DNA of 64,000 nt from Oryzomonas japonica (GCF_008802365.1 NZ_VZQZ01000006.1:62001-126000), one strand, 5' to 3'; positions 42,874 to 50,868 are shown, counted from the stretch's first letter. Numbers and translations are program-made. Notes: generated from the sequence alone by a model not told the origin.

Positions 42874-42992
42874 GAAACGTGGATTTTGTGCAAGATCAAG
42901 GCTGTCGAGGGATTGCGCGGAGGCGTAGCAGCGCTACGCCGCACAAAGCAGTCCCGAAGACTTACGCAGATATTGCGCAAAAGCCGCGTTTC
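42874..42992. repeat. Second-family inverted-repeat element between permease and ATPase genes
   Basis: 119 bp. Ends GAAACGTGGATTTTGTGCAA / TTGCGCAAAAGCCGCGTTTC pair with few mismatches. The core GGCGTAGCAGCGCTACGCC is the reverse-orientation version of the core at 37842-37966. It ends 1 bp before the permease stop codon (42994). Confidence 0.75.
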
Positions 42993-42993
42993 C

Positions 42994-44154
42994 CTACAGG
43001 GCACGTAATGCTTCCGTCGGGTCCATCCTGCTGGCATGCAACGCCGGATACAGGCTGGCCAAAAGGCCCAGCACCAGGGCCAGGGCGATGGAGCCGCCCG
43101 CCACCCAGCCATCCCAGAGCAGCTTGGCGTCTTTGGCCTCCGCCATGAAGGGGAGCGCAAGTTTGGCGCCCCCCATGCCGACGCCGTACCCCAAAAGGCC
43201 GGCCAGCAGGCTGACCAGGGCCGCCTCCAGCAGGATGATCCGCATGATGTGGCTCTTCCGGAAGCCGATGGCCCGGAAGACGCCGATCTCGGTGGTGCGC
43301 TCGTTGACGCTCCCCATCATGGTGACGAAGACGATCAGGGAGCCGATGAACACCACTACGCCGGCCATGGCGTAGGAGAAACGCTTGAACTGGTTCAGCG
43401 CCTTGAGGCGTCCCTCCACCACCTGCTGGATGGCCGATACCTTGGCGTCGGGCAGTTTTTCGGCGATCTGGACGACCATGTCGCCGATGGGGCAGCCGGA
43501 ACAGAGGGCCGCCACCTCGGCCAGGGTGATCCTGCCTTCCTTGCCGAGCAGCTTCTGGGCCTTTCTGAGCGGCGCAAAGACCAGCGAGTCGTCCTGGGAG
43601 CCGGTCTGGTCCAGCACCCCGACAACCTTGAAGGCTTCACCCTTGATCTGGAGCGTGTCCCCGCTCGCCGCGTTGAGCACCTTGGAGGCGTCGCTCCCCA
43701 ACAACAGTTCGTTGTCCCCCTTGGGGGCATCGCCGAAGATCCGCCACCACTGTTTCATCTTCAGCTCGCTGGCGAAATTGACCCCCACCAGGAGGACGTC
43801 GTGCCCGCCGATGGGGACGCTTCCCAGCACCTTGGGGCTCACGGCCGAGATGTTGCGGTGGTTGGCGATGGTCGCGATGCGGGCCAGGTCGGCTTCGCGG
43901 ATCTCCCGCTGGTCGAAGGTCACGCCCCCCAGGCTGATGCCGCCGTAGTTCATGGCCAGGCCGTTGCTCTGGGGGGTCACCAGGATGTTGGCCCCGAACT
44001 CGTCCATCTTGTGTTCGATATCCCGGGACATGGACGTGGTGAGGGTGAGCAGGGTCACGATGGTCCCGATCCCCACCATCAGACCGATAGTCAGAAAGGC
44101 CATCTTGGCCTTGCGGCGCTTGAGATTGTTCAGGGCGATGGTGTGGAGTTTCAT
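42994..44154 (-). CDS. FtsX/MacB-like ABC transporter permease
   Basis: 386 residues. Helix 1 (KMAFLTIGLMVGIGTIVTLL), a large periplasmic MacB-type domain, then three C-terminal helices (FSYAMAGVVVFIGSLIVFV, EAALVSLLAGLLGYGVGMG, SIALALVLGLLASLYPALHA). The phrase ALHASRMDPTEALRAL at the end is typical of FtsX permeases. A Cys pair (CSGCPIGD) in the periplasmic domain could bind metal or form a disulfide. It begins one base before the stop codon region of the DUF2318 gene, in a tight operon. Substrate unknown. Confidence 0.9.
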   Translation of the reverse strand: MKLHTIALNNLKRRKAKMAFLTIGLMVGIGTIVTLLTLTTSMSRDIEHKMDEFGANILVTPQSNGLAMNYGGISLGGVTFDQREIREADLARIATIANHRNISAVSPKVLGSVPIGGHDVLLVGVNFASELKMKQWWRIFGDAPKGDNELLLGSDASKVLNAASGDTLQIKGEAFKVVGVLDQTGSQDDSLVFAPLRKAQKLLGKEGRITLAEVAALCSGCPIGDMVVQIAEKLPDAKVSAIQQVVEGRLKALNQFKRFSYAMAGVVVFIGSLIVFVTMMGSVNERTTEIGVFRAIGFRKSHIMRIILLEAALVSLLAGLLGYGVGMGGAKLALPFMAEAKDAKLLWDGWVAGGSIALALVLGLLASLYPALHASRMDPTEALRAL

Positions 44155-44619
44155 CTAAAAGAACCGTGCCCCTGCCTTAAGATCGGCCGCCTTGATGGTG
44201 ATGGCGCCCCCGCTCAGCTGGTGGGGGAGAAAGGATGGATTGCAGCCTCCGCCCGAGTTGGGGCCGATACGGTCGATGGCGAATTTCTTATTGCAGTTCT
44301 TGCAGAGCATCTGGTTCCCCTGCTGCTCGTACCCCTTCTTTTCCCGGTAACAGACGTCGCAGGCGTCAAAGGCGGTGCGGTAGCTGCCGTCCGGCGCCTT
44401 GACGACGAAGAAAGCGATGCTCTTGCCCCCGTCGTCGAAACGGTAGAAACGGACCTTGTCGCCACTCAAGCGGGAAACCGGGATGGAAACCGTGCCGTTG
44501 TTGGCCTTGATCTTTTCGTACTTGCCCAGGGAAAAGGCAAACACCCCTGCTGCGCAGATCAACAGCGCTCCGATGATGATCCCTGCCCAAACCAGTTTCT
44601 TGGTGTAATTCATGTGCAT
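44155..44619 (-). CDS. DUF2318 membrane-anchored Cys-rich protein
   Basis: 154 residues. One N-terminal membrane helix (LVWAGIIIGALLICAAGVFAF) and a periplasmic DUF2318 domain with its Cys motifs AFDACDVCYREKKGY, MLCKNCNKKFAI and GGGCNPSFLPHQ. DUF2318 proteins are found with FtsX-type ABC transporters and, in Campylobacter-like iron systems, with P19 and Ftr1. Here P19 and Ftr1 are missing and an HMA-domain protein takes their place. It may deliver or reduce metal or thiols for the transporter; function is not established. Confidence 0.85.
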   Translation of the reverse strand: MHMNYTKKLVWAGIIIGALLICAAGVFAFSLGKYEKIKANNGTVSIPVSRLSGDKVRFYRFDDGGKSIAFFVVKAPDGSYRTAFDACDVCYREKKGYEQQGNQMLCKNCNKKFAIDRIGPNSGGGCNPSFLPHQLSGGAITIKAADLKAGARFF

Positions 44620-44631
44620 ACCCTGCTCCCC

Positions 44632-45054
44632 CTACTTGGTTGTAGTTCCTGTCCCGCAGCCTTTGCTCCCGCAACACCCTTGTCTGCCGGCACCGCTCGC
44701 GCCCACGTCCTTGCCGGTGATTCGCCGGTACTGCTCCGGCGTCACGACCTCCTGGACCGTGCTGGCGAACCCGGCTTTTTTGACGTTCTCCGCCAACACC
44801 TCCGGTTTGATCGCCTTGGTGTCGTAGCCGACAATGACCCAACCGCCCTCCAGGTCCACCTCGGTCGTGGCGACGCCTTTGGTACTCCGCAGCGTCTTTG
44901 TAATCCTGTCGGCGCAGCTTCCGCACGTCATGCCGGCCGTCTTCAGGACCGCCACCGAGTCGGCGGTCGCCCCGGCCCTGACGTGTACCGCCAGGAGGGC
45001 AAGGAACACGATCGCCGTCACGACCAATACCGTATTGATGATTCTGTTTTTCAT
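44632..45054 (-). CDS. Periplasmic heavy-metal-associated (HMA/MerP-like) protein
   Basis: 140 residues. N-terminal signal/anchor (INTVLVVTAIVFLALLAVHV), an HMA domain with the metal-binding loop GMTCGSCADRI (about residues 41-51) and a C-terminal Cys-rich tail GCCGSKGCG. It is the first gene of the run HMA - DUF2318 - ABC permease - ATPase - kinase - regulator, with a predicted sigma-54 promoter about 50-75 bp upstream. It likely binds Cu(I) or Hg-like soft metals outside the inner membrane. Confidence 0.88.
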   Translation of the reverse strand: MKNRIINTVLVVTAIVFLALLAVHVRAGATADSVAVLKTAGMTCGSCADRITKTLRSTKGVATTEVDLEGGWVIVGYDTKAIKPEVLAENVKKAGFASTVQEVVTPEQYRRITGKDVGASGAGRQGCCGSKGCGTGTTTK

Positions 45055-45114
45055 AGTCGCCCCATTCGGTCGCGCACGGTCATTTCACCGGCCGATCCAC
45101 GTTGTTTTCCTGTT

Positions 45115-45130
45115 TTCAAGGAGCATGCCA
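45115..45130 (-). promoter_or_regulatory. Predicted sigma-54 promoter for the HMA-DUF2318-ABC operon
   Basis: On the minus strand TGGCAT-GCTCC-TTGAA, the same form as 39316-39331 including the -12 TTGAA. Expected start near 45103, about 50 nt before the HMA gene. Confidence 0.6.
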
Positions 45131-45202
45131 GCGCGGCTCTATTGTGTAAATGGCTGTAATATCGTTTATATATTCGGCTTGTCCGCGCTGGAATGTATTT
45201 TG

Positions 45203-45248
45203 CGTGTGGAGAATATCCGCCAGGCGTGTGTGGAATATTCCCCACACG
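45203..45248. promoter_or_regulatory. Putative enhancer palindrome in the divergent metal promoter region
   Basis: CGTGTGTGGAATATTCCCCA continuing to CACG at 45248 is a 24-bp near-perfect palindrome (CGTGTG..GGAATATTCC..CACACG). A further half site GTGTGGAGAATATCC lies at 45204-45218. They match the GTGTGGAATATCC site at 39395. The palindrome lies between the minus-strand HMA operon and the plus-strand Cys-rich gene and could serve both. Confidence 0.65.
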
Positions 45249-45333
45249 GGGATCTGCCGAAACAGGCGGTAGGATGGGCCTGACGATTAATCGTTGACAG
45301 GGCGGCCCGAATTCTATACGAAGTGAACCAGCC

Positions 45334-45681
45334 ATGCGCCATTCAGTGTATTACCCATTCGCCATCATCGTCATCGCCCTGTACCTGCTGCTGCCGGTAA
45401 AGGCCTTTGCCCATTGCGACGCCCCTGAGGCCTGCAACACCGGGACCCAGGTCGTGCAGACCGGCGACGGGGCCCCCTGCGGCTCGTGCCCCTGCTCGGG
45501 AACGCCGCATGCGGATTGCTGCGAAAGCGCCTGTTGTTGCCCCTGCCACGCCCCCTTCGGCCAGCGCGTCACGGTCGCCTATACACCGATGGTTACGTTC
45601 CTGCGCTGCCCTGAAATCCACGGGGAACTGCCCCAGGTTTACCCCTCCATCTACGTGCCCCCGCAGAACCGCACCGCCTGA
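45334..45681 (+). CDS. Small secreted Cys-rich protein, candidate metal chelator
   Basis: 115 residues. A signal peptide (YYPFAIIVIALYLLLPVKAF, cleavage near AHC) leaves a mature protein with 12 Cys, most in two dense clusters (PCGSCPCSG and DCCESACCCPCH). The C-terminal part is proline- and tyrosine-rich (LPQVYPSIYVPPQN). No family recognised. The Cys spacing and its place opposite the metal operon, across the shared palindrome, suggest a periplasmic or secreted metal-binding role. A weak TTGACA / TATACG sigma-70-like pair is at 45293-45319. Confidence 0.7.
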   Translation: MRHSVYYPFAIIVIALYLLLPVKAFAHCDAPEACNTGTQVVQTGDGAPCGSCPCSGTPHADCCESACCCPCHAPFGQRVTVAYTPMVTFLRCPEIHGELPQVYPSIYVPPQNRTA

Positions 45682-45819
45682 TCCGGCCATCGTCGGGATG
45701 CCGCACCCCTGTTTGGCATCCCTCCTGCATCGACAAGCCTTTCACCATACTGCCCTGTTGCTGCGTGCGCCCCCGGCGTCCGGCCGCAGGGGGACACACT
45801 ACCAAAGGAGTCTGCCAAC

Positions 45820-47199
45820 GTGACAACCGATCAACGCAGTTTTCTGAACTCCCTGTGGGACTTCTTCTGCTCTCTGAAGCTTACCATGTCCCTGCTCATC
45901 ACCCTGGCGGCCACCTCGATCATCGGGACGATCATCCCCCAGGGGACGCCGCCCCAGGAGTACCTGCAACAGATCTCTCCGGTCAAATTCAAGCTGTACC
46001 AGGCCCTGGGCTTCTTCGACATGTACCATTCCTGGTGGTTCATCCTGCTGCTCTACCTGCTGACGGTCAATCTGGTCGCCTGCTCCATCAAACGCCTGCC
46101 CCATATCTGGAAGACCATCACCCAGCCGGTAACGGTGCTGGGCAGCGGGCTGGAAAAATCGCTGCCCAATGTGGTTTCCTTCAAGGCGGGCGGCGAGCCC
46201 GAGGCGCTCCAGGCAAAGGTGACCGCCCTTCTCAAGGCCGAGTTTGCCGAGCCGGTGGCGACGGAAAACGACGGAGCCCACCACCTGTTTGCCCAGAAGA
46301 CCCCCTGGTGCCGCCTCTCGGTCTACTTCGTCCATCTGAGCGTCATCGTCATCTTCATCGGTACGATGATCGGTTCGCTTTTCGGCTACAAGGCCTTCGC
46401 CAATATCATGGAAGGGGAGAGTGTTGCCAAGGTGGTAACCCGTTCGGAGAAGGAGATCGATCTCGGCTTCTCGGTGCTTTGCGAGAAGTTCAGCGCGTCC
46501 TTTTACGACAGCGGCGCCCCCAAGGAGTTCAGGAGCGTCCTGACCGTGCTGGAGAACGGCAAGCCGGTGCCGGGTTACGAGCACAGGGCGATCATCGTCA
46601 ACGATCCCTTGACCTACAAGGGGATCACCTTCTACCAATCCAGCTACGGCAATGCCGGTGAATACCGCTTTCTGGTCACCGATCTCGACGGCAAGAACGC
46701 CGTCCCGGTAACGGTGCCCGCCACCGGCTCGGCAACCCTGCCGGACGGGAGCAGCATGCACGTGCTCGAGACCACGCCCGACATCGCCCCCTTCGCCCCC
46801 GGCCTCTCCGGCCCGGCGGCCAATATCGAGATCCATGGAGCCGGCGGCGCTTCGGAACGGGTGGTGGTCTACGCCAATCATCCCGAACTGAATATCGAGC
46901 ATGCGAAACAGCACGGCAAGGGGCCGGTCATCCACTTCAAAGGCGAGGAAAAGCGGATGTACACCGGCCTGCAGGTGGCGAAGGACCCGGGCGTCTGGAT
47001 CGTCTGGCTGGGCTGCCTGCTCATGGTGGCGGGCATCTTTACCGCGTTCTTCCTCTCTCACCGCCGTATCTGGGTGCGGATTCAGCACGGAACCGTCACC
47101 ATGGGCGGTAACGCCAGCAAGAACCAGGCTGCCTTCCAGCTCTTCTTCGACCGGCTTGCCGATAAGCTCAAAACAGAATGCTCAGGGGAGAAAAGATAA
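45820..47199 (+). CDS. resB: Cytochrome c biogenesis protein ResB (Ccs1)
   Basis: 459 residues. Three N-terminal helices (LTMSLLITLAATSIIGTIIP, SWWFILLLYLLTVNLVACSI, VYFVHLSVIVIFIGTMIGSLFG), a long periplasmic domain and a last helix (VWIVWLGCLLMVAGIFTAFF). ResB with CcsA forms the system II synthase that carries heme out and ligates it to CxxCH apocytochromes. GTG 45820 follows AAGGAG. It supplies the kind of maturation that the NrfA, NrfH and NapB cytochromes further right need. The stop overlaps ccsA (TAATG). Confidence 0.94.
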   Translation: MTTDQRSFLNSLWDFFCSLKLTMSLLITLAATSIIGTIIPQGTPPQEYLQQISPVKFKLYQALGFFDMYHSWWFILLLYLLTVNLVACSIKRLPHIWKTITQPVTVLGSGLEKSLPNVVSFKAGGEPEALQAKVTALLKAEFAEPVATENDGAHHLFAQKTPWCRLSVYFVHLSVIVIFIGTMIGSLFGYKAFANIMEGESVAKVVTRSEKEIDLGFSVLCEKFSASFYDSGAPKEFRSVLTVLENGKPVPGYEHRAIIVNDPLTYKGITFYQSSYGNAGEYRFLVTDLDGKNAVPVTVPATGSATLPDGSSMHVLETTPDIAPFAPGLSGPAANIEIHGAGGASERVVVYANHPELNIEHAKQHGKGPVIHFKGEEKRMYTGLQVAKDPGVWIVWLGCLLMVAGIFTAFFLSHRRIWVRIQHGTVTMGGNASKNQAAFQLFFDRLADKLKTECSGEKR

Positions 47200-48053
47200 T
47201 GACAAGCTCACTTCTGTTCAATGTCACCACGTTTACCTATCTCGTCTCCATGCTGCTGTTCTTCGCCTTTCTCGCCAGCCGTGCCAAGGCGCTCGGCGCG
47301 GCCGGCATCGTGACCGCCTACGCCGGCCTTCTGGCCCAGACCGGTGCAATCGTGCTGCGCTGGAAGGAGTCCTACGACATGGGGTACGGCCATGCGCCCC
47401 TCTCCAACCTGTACGAGTCCGTGGTCTTCTTTTCCTGGACCATCGTGCTGATCTTCGCCCTGCTCGACCTCAAGTACAAATACCGGGTCATCGGCGCCTT
47501 TGTCATGCCCTTTGCCCTGCTGGGCATGGCCTGGGCACAGCTCGGATTGAACAGCGGCATCGAGCCGCTCGTCCCGGCGCTCCAGAGCAACTGGCTCCTG
47601 TACCATGTGGTCACCTGTTTCCTCGGTTATGCGGCCTTTGCCGTGGCCTGCGGCATCTCCATCATGTACCTGATCAAGGCCGGCAGCGAGGAGGGGGGCG
47701 GTTCCGCCCCCGCCGGCGGCCTGATGGGCATGTTCCCCCCTATCCGGGTGCTGGACGACCTGAACTACCGCGCCATCATGGTCGGCTTCCCCCTGCTGAC
47801 CCTGGGCATCATCACCGGCGCGGCCTGGGCCAACTACGCCTGGGGCACCTACTGGAGCTGGGACCCCAAGGAAACCTGGTCCCTGATCGTTTGGTTCGTG
47901 TACGCCGCGTTCCTCCACGCCCGCTTCACTCGCGGCTGGGTCGGCAAAAAGGCGGCCTGGCTCTCCATCATCGGCTTTGCCGCCACCATCTTTTGCTACC
48001 TGGGGGTCAACCTGTTCCTGTCGGGCCTCCATAGCTACGGCGGAGGGAAGTAG
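47199..48053 (+). CDS. ccsA: Cytochrome c biogenesis protein CcsA
   Basis: 284 residues with about eight helices and the tryptophan-rich heme-handling WWD segment ANYAWGTYWSWDPKETW near residue 210, the hallmark of CcsA/CcmC/CcmF. His ligands are likely the ones in YHVVTCF and HARFTRG. ATG 47199 shares one base with the resB stop codon (TAATG) after GGGGAG. It forms the heme channel with ResB. Confidence 0.94.
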   Translation: MTSSLLFNVTTFTYLVSMLLFFAFLASRAKALGAAGIVTAYAGLLAQTGAIVLRWKESYDMGYGHAPLSNLYESVVFFSWTIVLIFALLDLKYKYRVIGAFVMPFALLGMAWAQLGLNSGIEPLVPALQSNWLLYHVVTCFLGYAAFAVACGISIMYLIKAGSEEGGGSAPAGGLMGMFPPIRVLDDLNYRAIMVGFPLLTLGIITGAAWANYAWGTYWSWDPKETWSLIVWFVYAAFLHARFTRGWVGKKAAWLSIIGFAATIFCYLGVNLFLSGLHSYGGGK

Positions 48054-48064
48054 GTGCAATCCCC

Positions 48065-48094
48065 TTGACAGTCTCATCGGAGATTGAGTATATA
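48065..48094 (+). promoter_or_regulatory. Sigma-70-type promoter of the riboswitch-TerC unit
   Basis: TTGACA (48065-48070), 18-bp spacer, TATATA (48089-48094). Transcription would begin around 48101, just before the riboswitch. Confidence 0.6.
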
Positions 48095-48105
48095 CCTAGC
48101 TGTAT

Positions 48106-48246
48106 AAAGGGGAGTAGCTACCGGCCGGAGACATGGCCGGCCCCAGGCCCGTCAATACGGTCGCACGGCCCGGGCTGGGGACGATGACATTCGAAAGCAA
48201 GACCTTTATCCAGACGTTCACACGCCGGGATAAAGGTCTTTTTTAT
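48106..48246 (+). ncRNA. yybP-ykoY (manganese) riboswitch with intrinsic terminator
   Basis: Begins with the conserved AAAGGGGAGTAGC, followed by a GC-rich stem region (CCGGCCGGAGACATGGCCGG) and a second stem (CGGGCTGGGGA). It ends with an expression-platform terminator AAGACCTTTATCC / GGATAAAGGTCTT followed by TTTTT (48199-48245). The next gene is of the TerC family, a classic partner of this riboswitch (as in B. subtilis ykoY and E. coli alx). Mn2+ binding is expected to relieve termination. Confidence 0.85.
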
Positions 48247-48347
48247 TTTCCCCGGCGCACATTGTATCGTCGGAGACACACGTTTTTTCCCCATCCCGTG
48301 TGCTGGCCAATCGTGCCGATGCCGGGAACCGAACAAGGAGGTACATC

Positions 48348-49109
48348 ATGGAATGGCTCACCGACCCCCAGGTCTGGCTGGCCCTGGCGACGCTGACCGC
48401 ACTGGAGATCGTGCTCGGCATCGACAACATCATCTTCATCTCCATCCTGGCCGGCAAACTGCCAGCCCATAAGCAGGAGCGGGCCAGGCTGGTGGGCCTG
48501 GGGCTGGCGATGTTCATCAGGATCGGCCTCCTGTTTTCCCTGACCTGGCTGATGGGACTCACCAAGCCGTTCTTTTCGGTGCTGGGCAACGCGATCTCGG
48601 GGCGCGACCTGATCCTGATCGCGGGCGGCCTGTTCCTGTTGGGCAAAAGCACCATGGAGATCCACGGCAAACTCGAAGGGGAGGGGGAGCACGCCGCTTC
48701 CGGCCGTGCCGGAACCACCTTCGGCGGCGTCATCGTCCAGATCCTGATGCTCGACATCGTTTTTTCCCTCGACTCGATCATCACGGCCCTGGGCATGGCC
48801 AACAAGCTGGCGGTCATGGTTGCGGCGGTGGTCATTGCGGTGGGGTTCATGATGCTCTTCTCGGGAGCGATCAGCGCCTTCGTGGAACGGCACCCGACCA
48901 TCAAGATGCTGGCGCTCAGCTTCCTGCTCCTGATCGGCGTATCGCTGATCGGCGACGGTCTGGACATGCACATCCCCAAGGGATACATCTACTTCGCCAT
49001 GGCCTTCTCCGTCATGGTGGAGATGCTCAACCTGCGTCTCCGCCGGGGCGCAACGCCGTTAACGCTGCATCAGCCCTACGAGGAGCCTGCCGATGAAGGC
49101 ACCCCATGA
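48348..49109 (+). CDS. TerC-family membrane protein, probable Mn2+ exporter
   Basis: 253 residues with about seven helices. Family motifs ALEIVLGIDNIIFISIL (start) and LMLDIVFSLDSIITALGM carry the acidic residues thought to bind metal. Other phrases: GRDLILIAGGLFLLGKS and SFLLLIGVSLIGDGLDMHIPK (in part). ATG 48348 follows AAGGAGG. Control by a yybP-ykoY riboswitch directly upstream makes manganese export the best functional guess. Confidence 0.9.
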   Translation: MEWLTDPQVWLALATLTALEIVLGIDNIIFISILAGKLPAHKQERARLVGLGLAMFIRIGLLFSLTWLMGLTKPFFSVLGNAISGRDLILIAGGLFLLGKSTMEIHGKLEGEGEHAASGRAGTTFGGVIVQILMLDIVFSLDSIITALGMANKLAVMVAAVVIAVGFMMLFSGAISAFVERHPTIKMLALSFLLLIGVSLIGDGLDMHIPKGYIYFAMAFSVMVEMLNLRLRRGATPLTLHQPYEEPADEGTP

Positions 49110-49199
49110 GCACCGAAACCGGGGTAATGCGGTCAGGGACGCCGTTGCGCCGCCGCTGTTTTTGAATTTTGCCCAGACCTATGGTATGGTTGAGCTATC

Positions 49200-50129
49200 A
49201 TGAACCCACACAATCCCGACAAAAGCATCGCCGCCCGGTTTCGTTACGCCATCCTGCTCACGGTGGTCACCCTGGTGGCCGAAGTCATCGGCGGCATCTG
49301 GACCAACTCCCTGGCCCTGTTGTCCGATGCCGCCCATGTGTTCCTGGACCTGTTCGCCCTGCTGCTCTCCCTGGGCGCCATCAAGCTGGCCGGGCTCCCC
49401 TCGTCCGAGACCCGCACCTTCGGCTGGCACCGGGCCGAGGTCTTCGCCTCCTTCATCAACGGGGTATCGATCTTCCTGATCGCCTTCGGCATCCTCTACG
49501 AGGCGGCCGGGCGTCTGCTGCACCCGGAACCGGTCAACAGCCTCCCCATGTTCGTCATCGCGGTGATCGGCCTGGCCATGAACCTGATCGCCGCCTCGGC
49601 CCTCCACCGGCATTCCCACGACGATCTCAACGTGCACAGCGCCTTTCTCCACGTCATCGGCGACGCGGCCGCCTCGGTGGGCGTCATCGTCGGCGGGGTG
49701 GTCATGTACTTTACCCACTGGTATCTGCTCGATGCGCTCATCTCCATCGGCATCGGCTTCGTGGTCTTCTTCGGGGCCTGGCGGGTATTGCGGGAATCGA
49801 CCCACATCCTGCTGGAGGGGGTGCCCCGCGGGTTGAAGGTGAGCGAGATCGCCGGGAGCCTCCGCAGCGTGCCGGGGGTTCAGAATATCCATCACCTCAA
49901 CGTCTGGTCCATCTGCTCCCACATCGTGGCCCTCTCCGCTCACCTGGACGTGAACGACGACTTCAAGTGGCAGCAGGCCGAGGTGATCCACGAGGTGGAA
50001 CACATGCTCCTGGACCGCTACCACATCACCCATACCACCCTGCAGGTGGAATGCAGCGCCTGTCTGGCCCGGCCGGTCATCAAGGACCTGAACCACATAT
50101 CCCACCACCATCACGACCACGCCCACTGA
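49200..50129 (+). CDS. Cation diffusion facilitator (CDF) metal exporter
   Basis: 309 residues with six helices and a C-terminal cytoplasmic domain. The metal site is SDAAHVFLDL in helix 2 and HVIGDAAASVGV in helix 5 (Asp/His pairs typical of zinc-type ZitB/CzcD). A short His loop (LHRHSHDDLNVHS) lies between helices 4 and 5, and the C-terminus ends HISHHHHDHAH. It exports Zn2+ or related ions in exchange for protons. The start ATG 49200 lies 90 bp after the TerC gene; the ribosome site is weak (GAGCTATC). Confidence 0.9.
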   Translation: MNPHNPDKSIAARFRYAILLTVVTLVAEVIGGIWTNSLALLSDAAHVFLDLFALLLSLGAIKLAGLPSSETRTFGWHRAEVFASFINGVSIFLIAFGILYEAAGRLLHPEPVNSLPMFVIAVIGLAMNLIAASALHRHSHDDLNVHSAFLHVIGDAAASVGVIVGGVVMYFTHWYLLDALISIGIGFVVFFGAWRVLRESTHILLEGVPRGLKVSEIAGSLRSVPGVQNIHHLNVWSICSHIVALSAHLDVNDDFKWQQAEVIHEVEHMLLDRYHITHTTLQVECSACLARPVIKDLNHISHHHHDHAH

Positions 50130-50137
50130 CCCATAAA

Positions 50138-50166
50138 AAAAGGGCGCCTCTCACCGGCGCCCCACG
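50138..50166. terminator. Bidirectional terminator after the CDF gene
   Basis: GGGCGCC, loop TCTCACC, GGCGCCC, with AAAAAAA before and a weak T-stretch after. It lies between convergent genes. Confidence 0.7.
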
Positions 50167-50187
50167 TTTCTTCTCTTACGGTATCTG

Positions 50188-50691
50188 TTACAGCGGCTGC
50201 AGGTTTGAAAATTCGCCCCACTCCAGGTAGCTGCGGGGGGCTTCGATAAACTCGTAGATGTTCTCCATCCTGCACAGATGCTGCTTCTCCTCCTCAGCCA
50301 GCAACACCAGCAACTCCCGCGTGTTTCCCTCCGCTTCGGCCTTGGCCATCCCGTCCAAGAGGCCGATGATCTCTTCCTCGGCCTTCACAATATGATCAAA
50401 GGCGTCGGCATCCTGTTTGAATTCCTTGAGAAGGTCGTGGTGGTTGAGTGTCCGCCGGAAGCCGTTGATTACCTGCTCGGCCCGGTTAACCAGGGTGGTA
50501 TCGGTTTCGATGCCGTGCACGTTCACCTTCAGACTCTCAAGGGTGCCCAGGTGGCGCTTCTGATTGTCGGCCAGGAGGTCGAACAACTCTTTTCGTTCGG
50601 CATCGGCGCTTTCGGCGCCGAGGGCTTCAAAAAAACGAAGGCCGTCTTCTTCAAAACGGGCCATGAATTCGATTGCGTCCATATCATTCAC
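50188..50691 (-). CDS. Ferritin-like (rubrerythrin-family) protein without rubredoxin domain
   Basis: 167 residues, a four-helix bundle of the ferritin-like diiron type. Helix 1 FMARFEEDGLRFFEALG, helix 2 ELFDLLADNQKRHLGTLE, helix 3 IVKAEEEIIGLLDGM, helix 4 LLVLLAEEEKQHLCRMENI. The last has a normal E-x-x-H (EKQH), but the helix 2 equivalent is QKRH, so a Glu ligand is missing or displaced and the diiron site may be altered. The rubredoxin tail is absent. Likely role in oxidative or iron stress; not proven. Start ATG 50691 follows GGAGGTGA. Confidence 0.82.
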   Translation of the reverse strand: MNDMDAIEFMARFEEDGLRFFEALGAESADAERKELFDLLADNQKRHLGTLESLKVNVHGIETDTTLVNRAEQVINGFRRTLNHHDLLKEFKQDADAFDHIVKAEEEIIGLLDGMAKAEAEGNTRELLVLLAEEEKQHLCRMENIYEFIEAPRSYLEWGEFSNLQPL

Positions 50692-50868
50692 CTCCTCTGC
50701 ATGCCGTTATTATAGCACAAGAGCAGATGGACGGTGTGCCGGTTAACGATGTTTCGGCCCGGTTGTTCTGCCGCAAATTCGTGCACCCTGTCGGTTCGTT
50801 AAGCACCGGACCGGGTTTTTAGGGGGGCACTGAGGGGATAGCCCCGGGGAGTTCGAGCGTGGAAGGGC

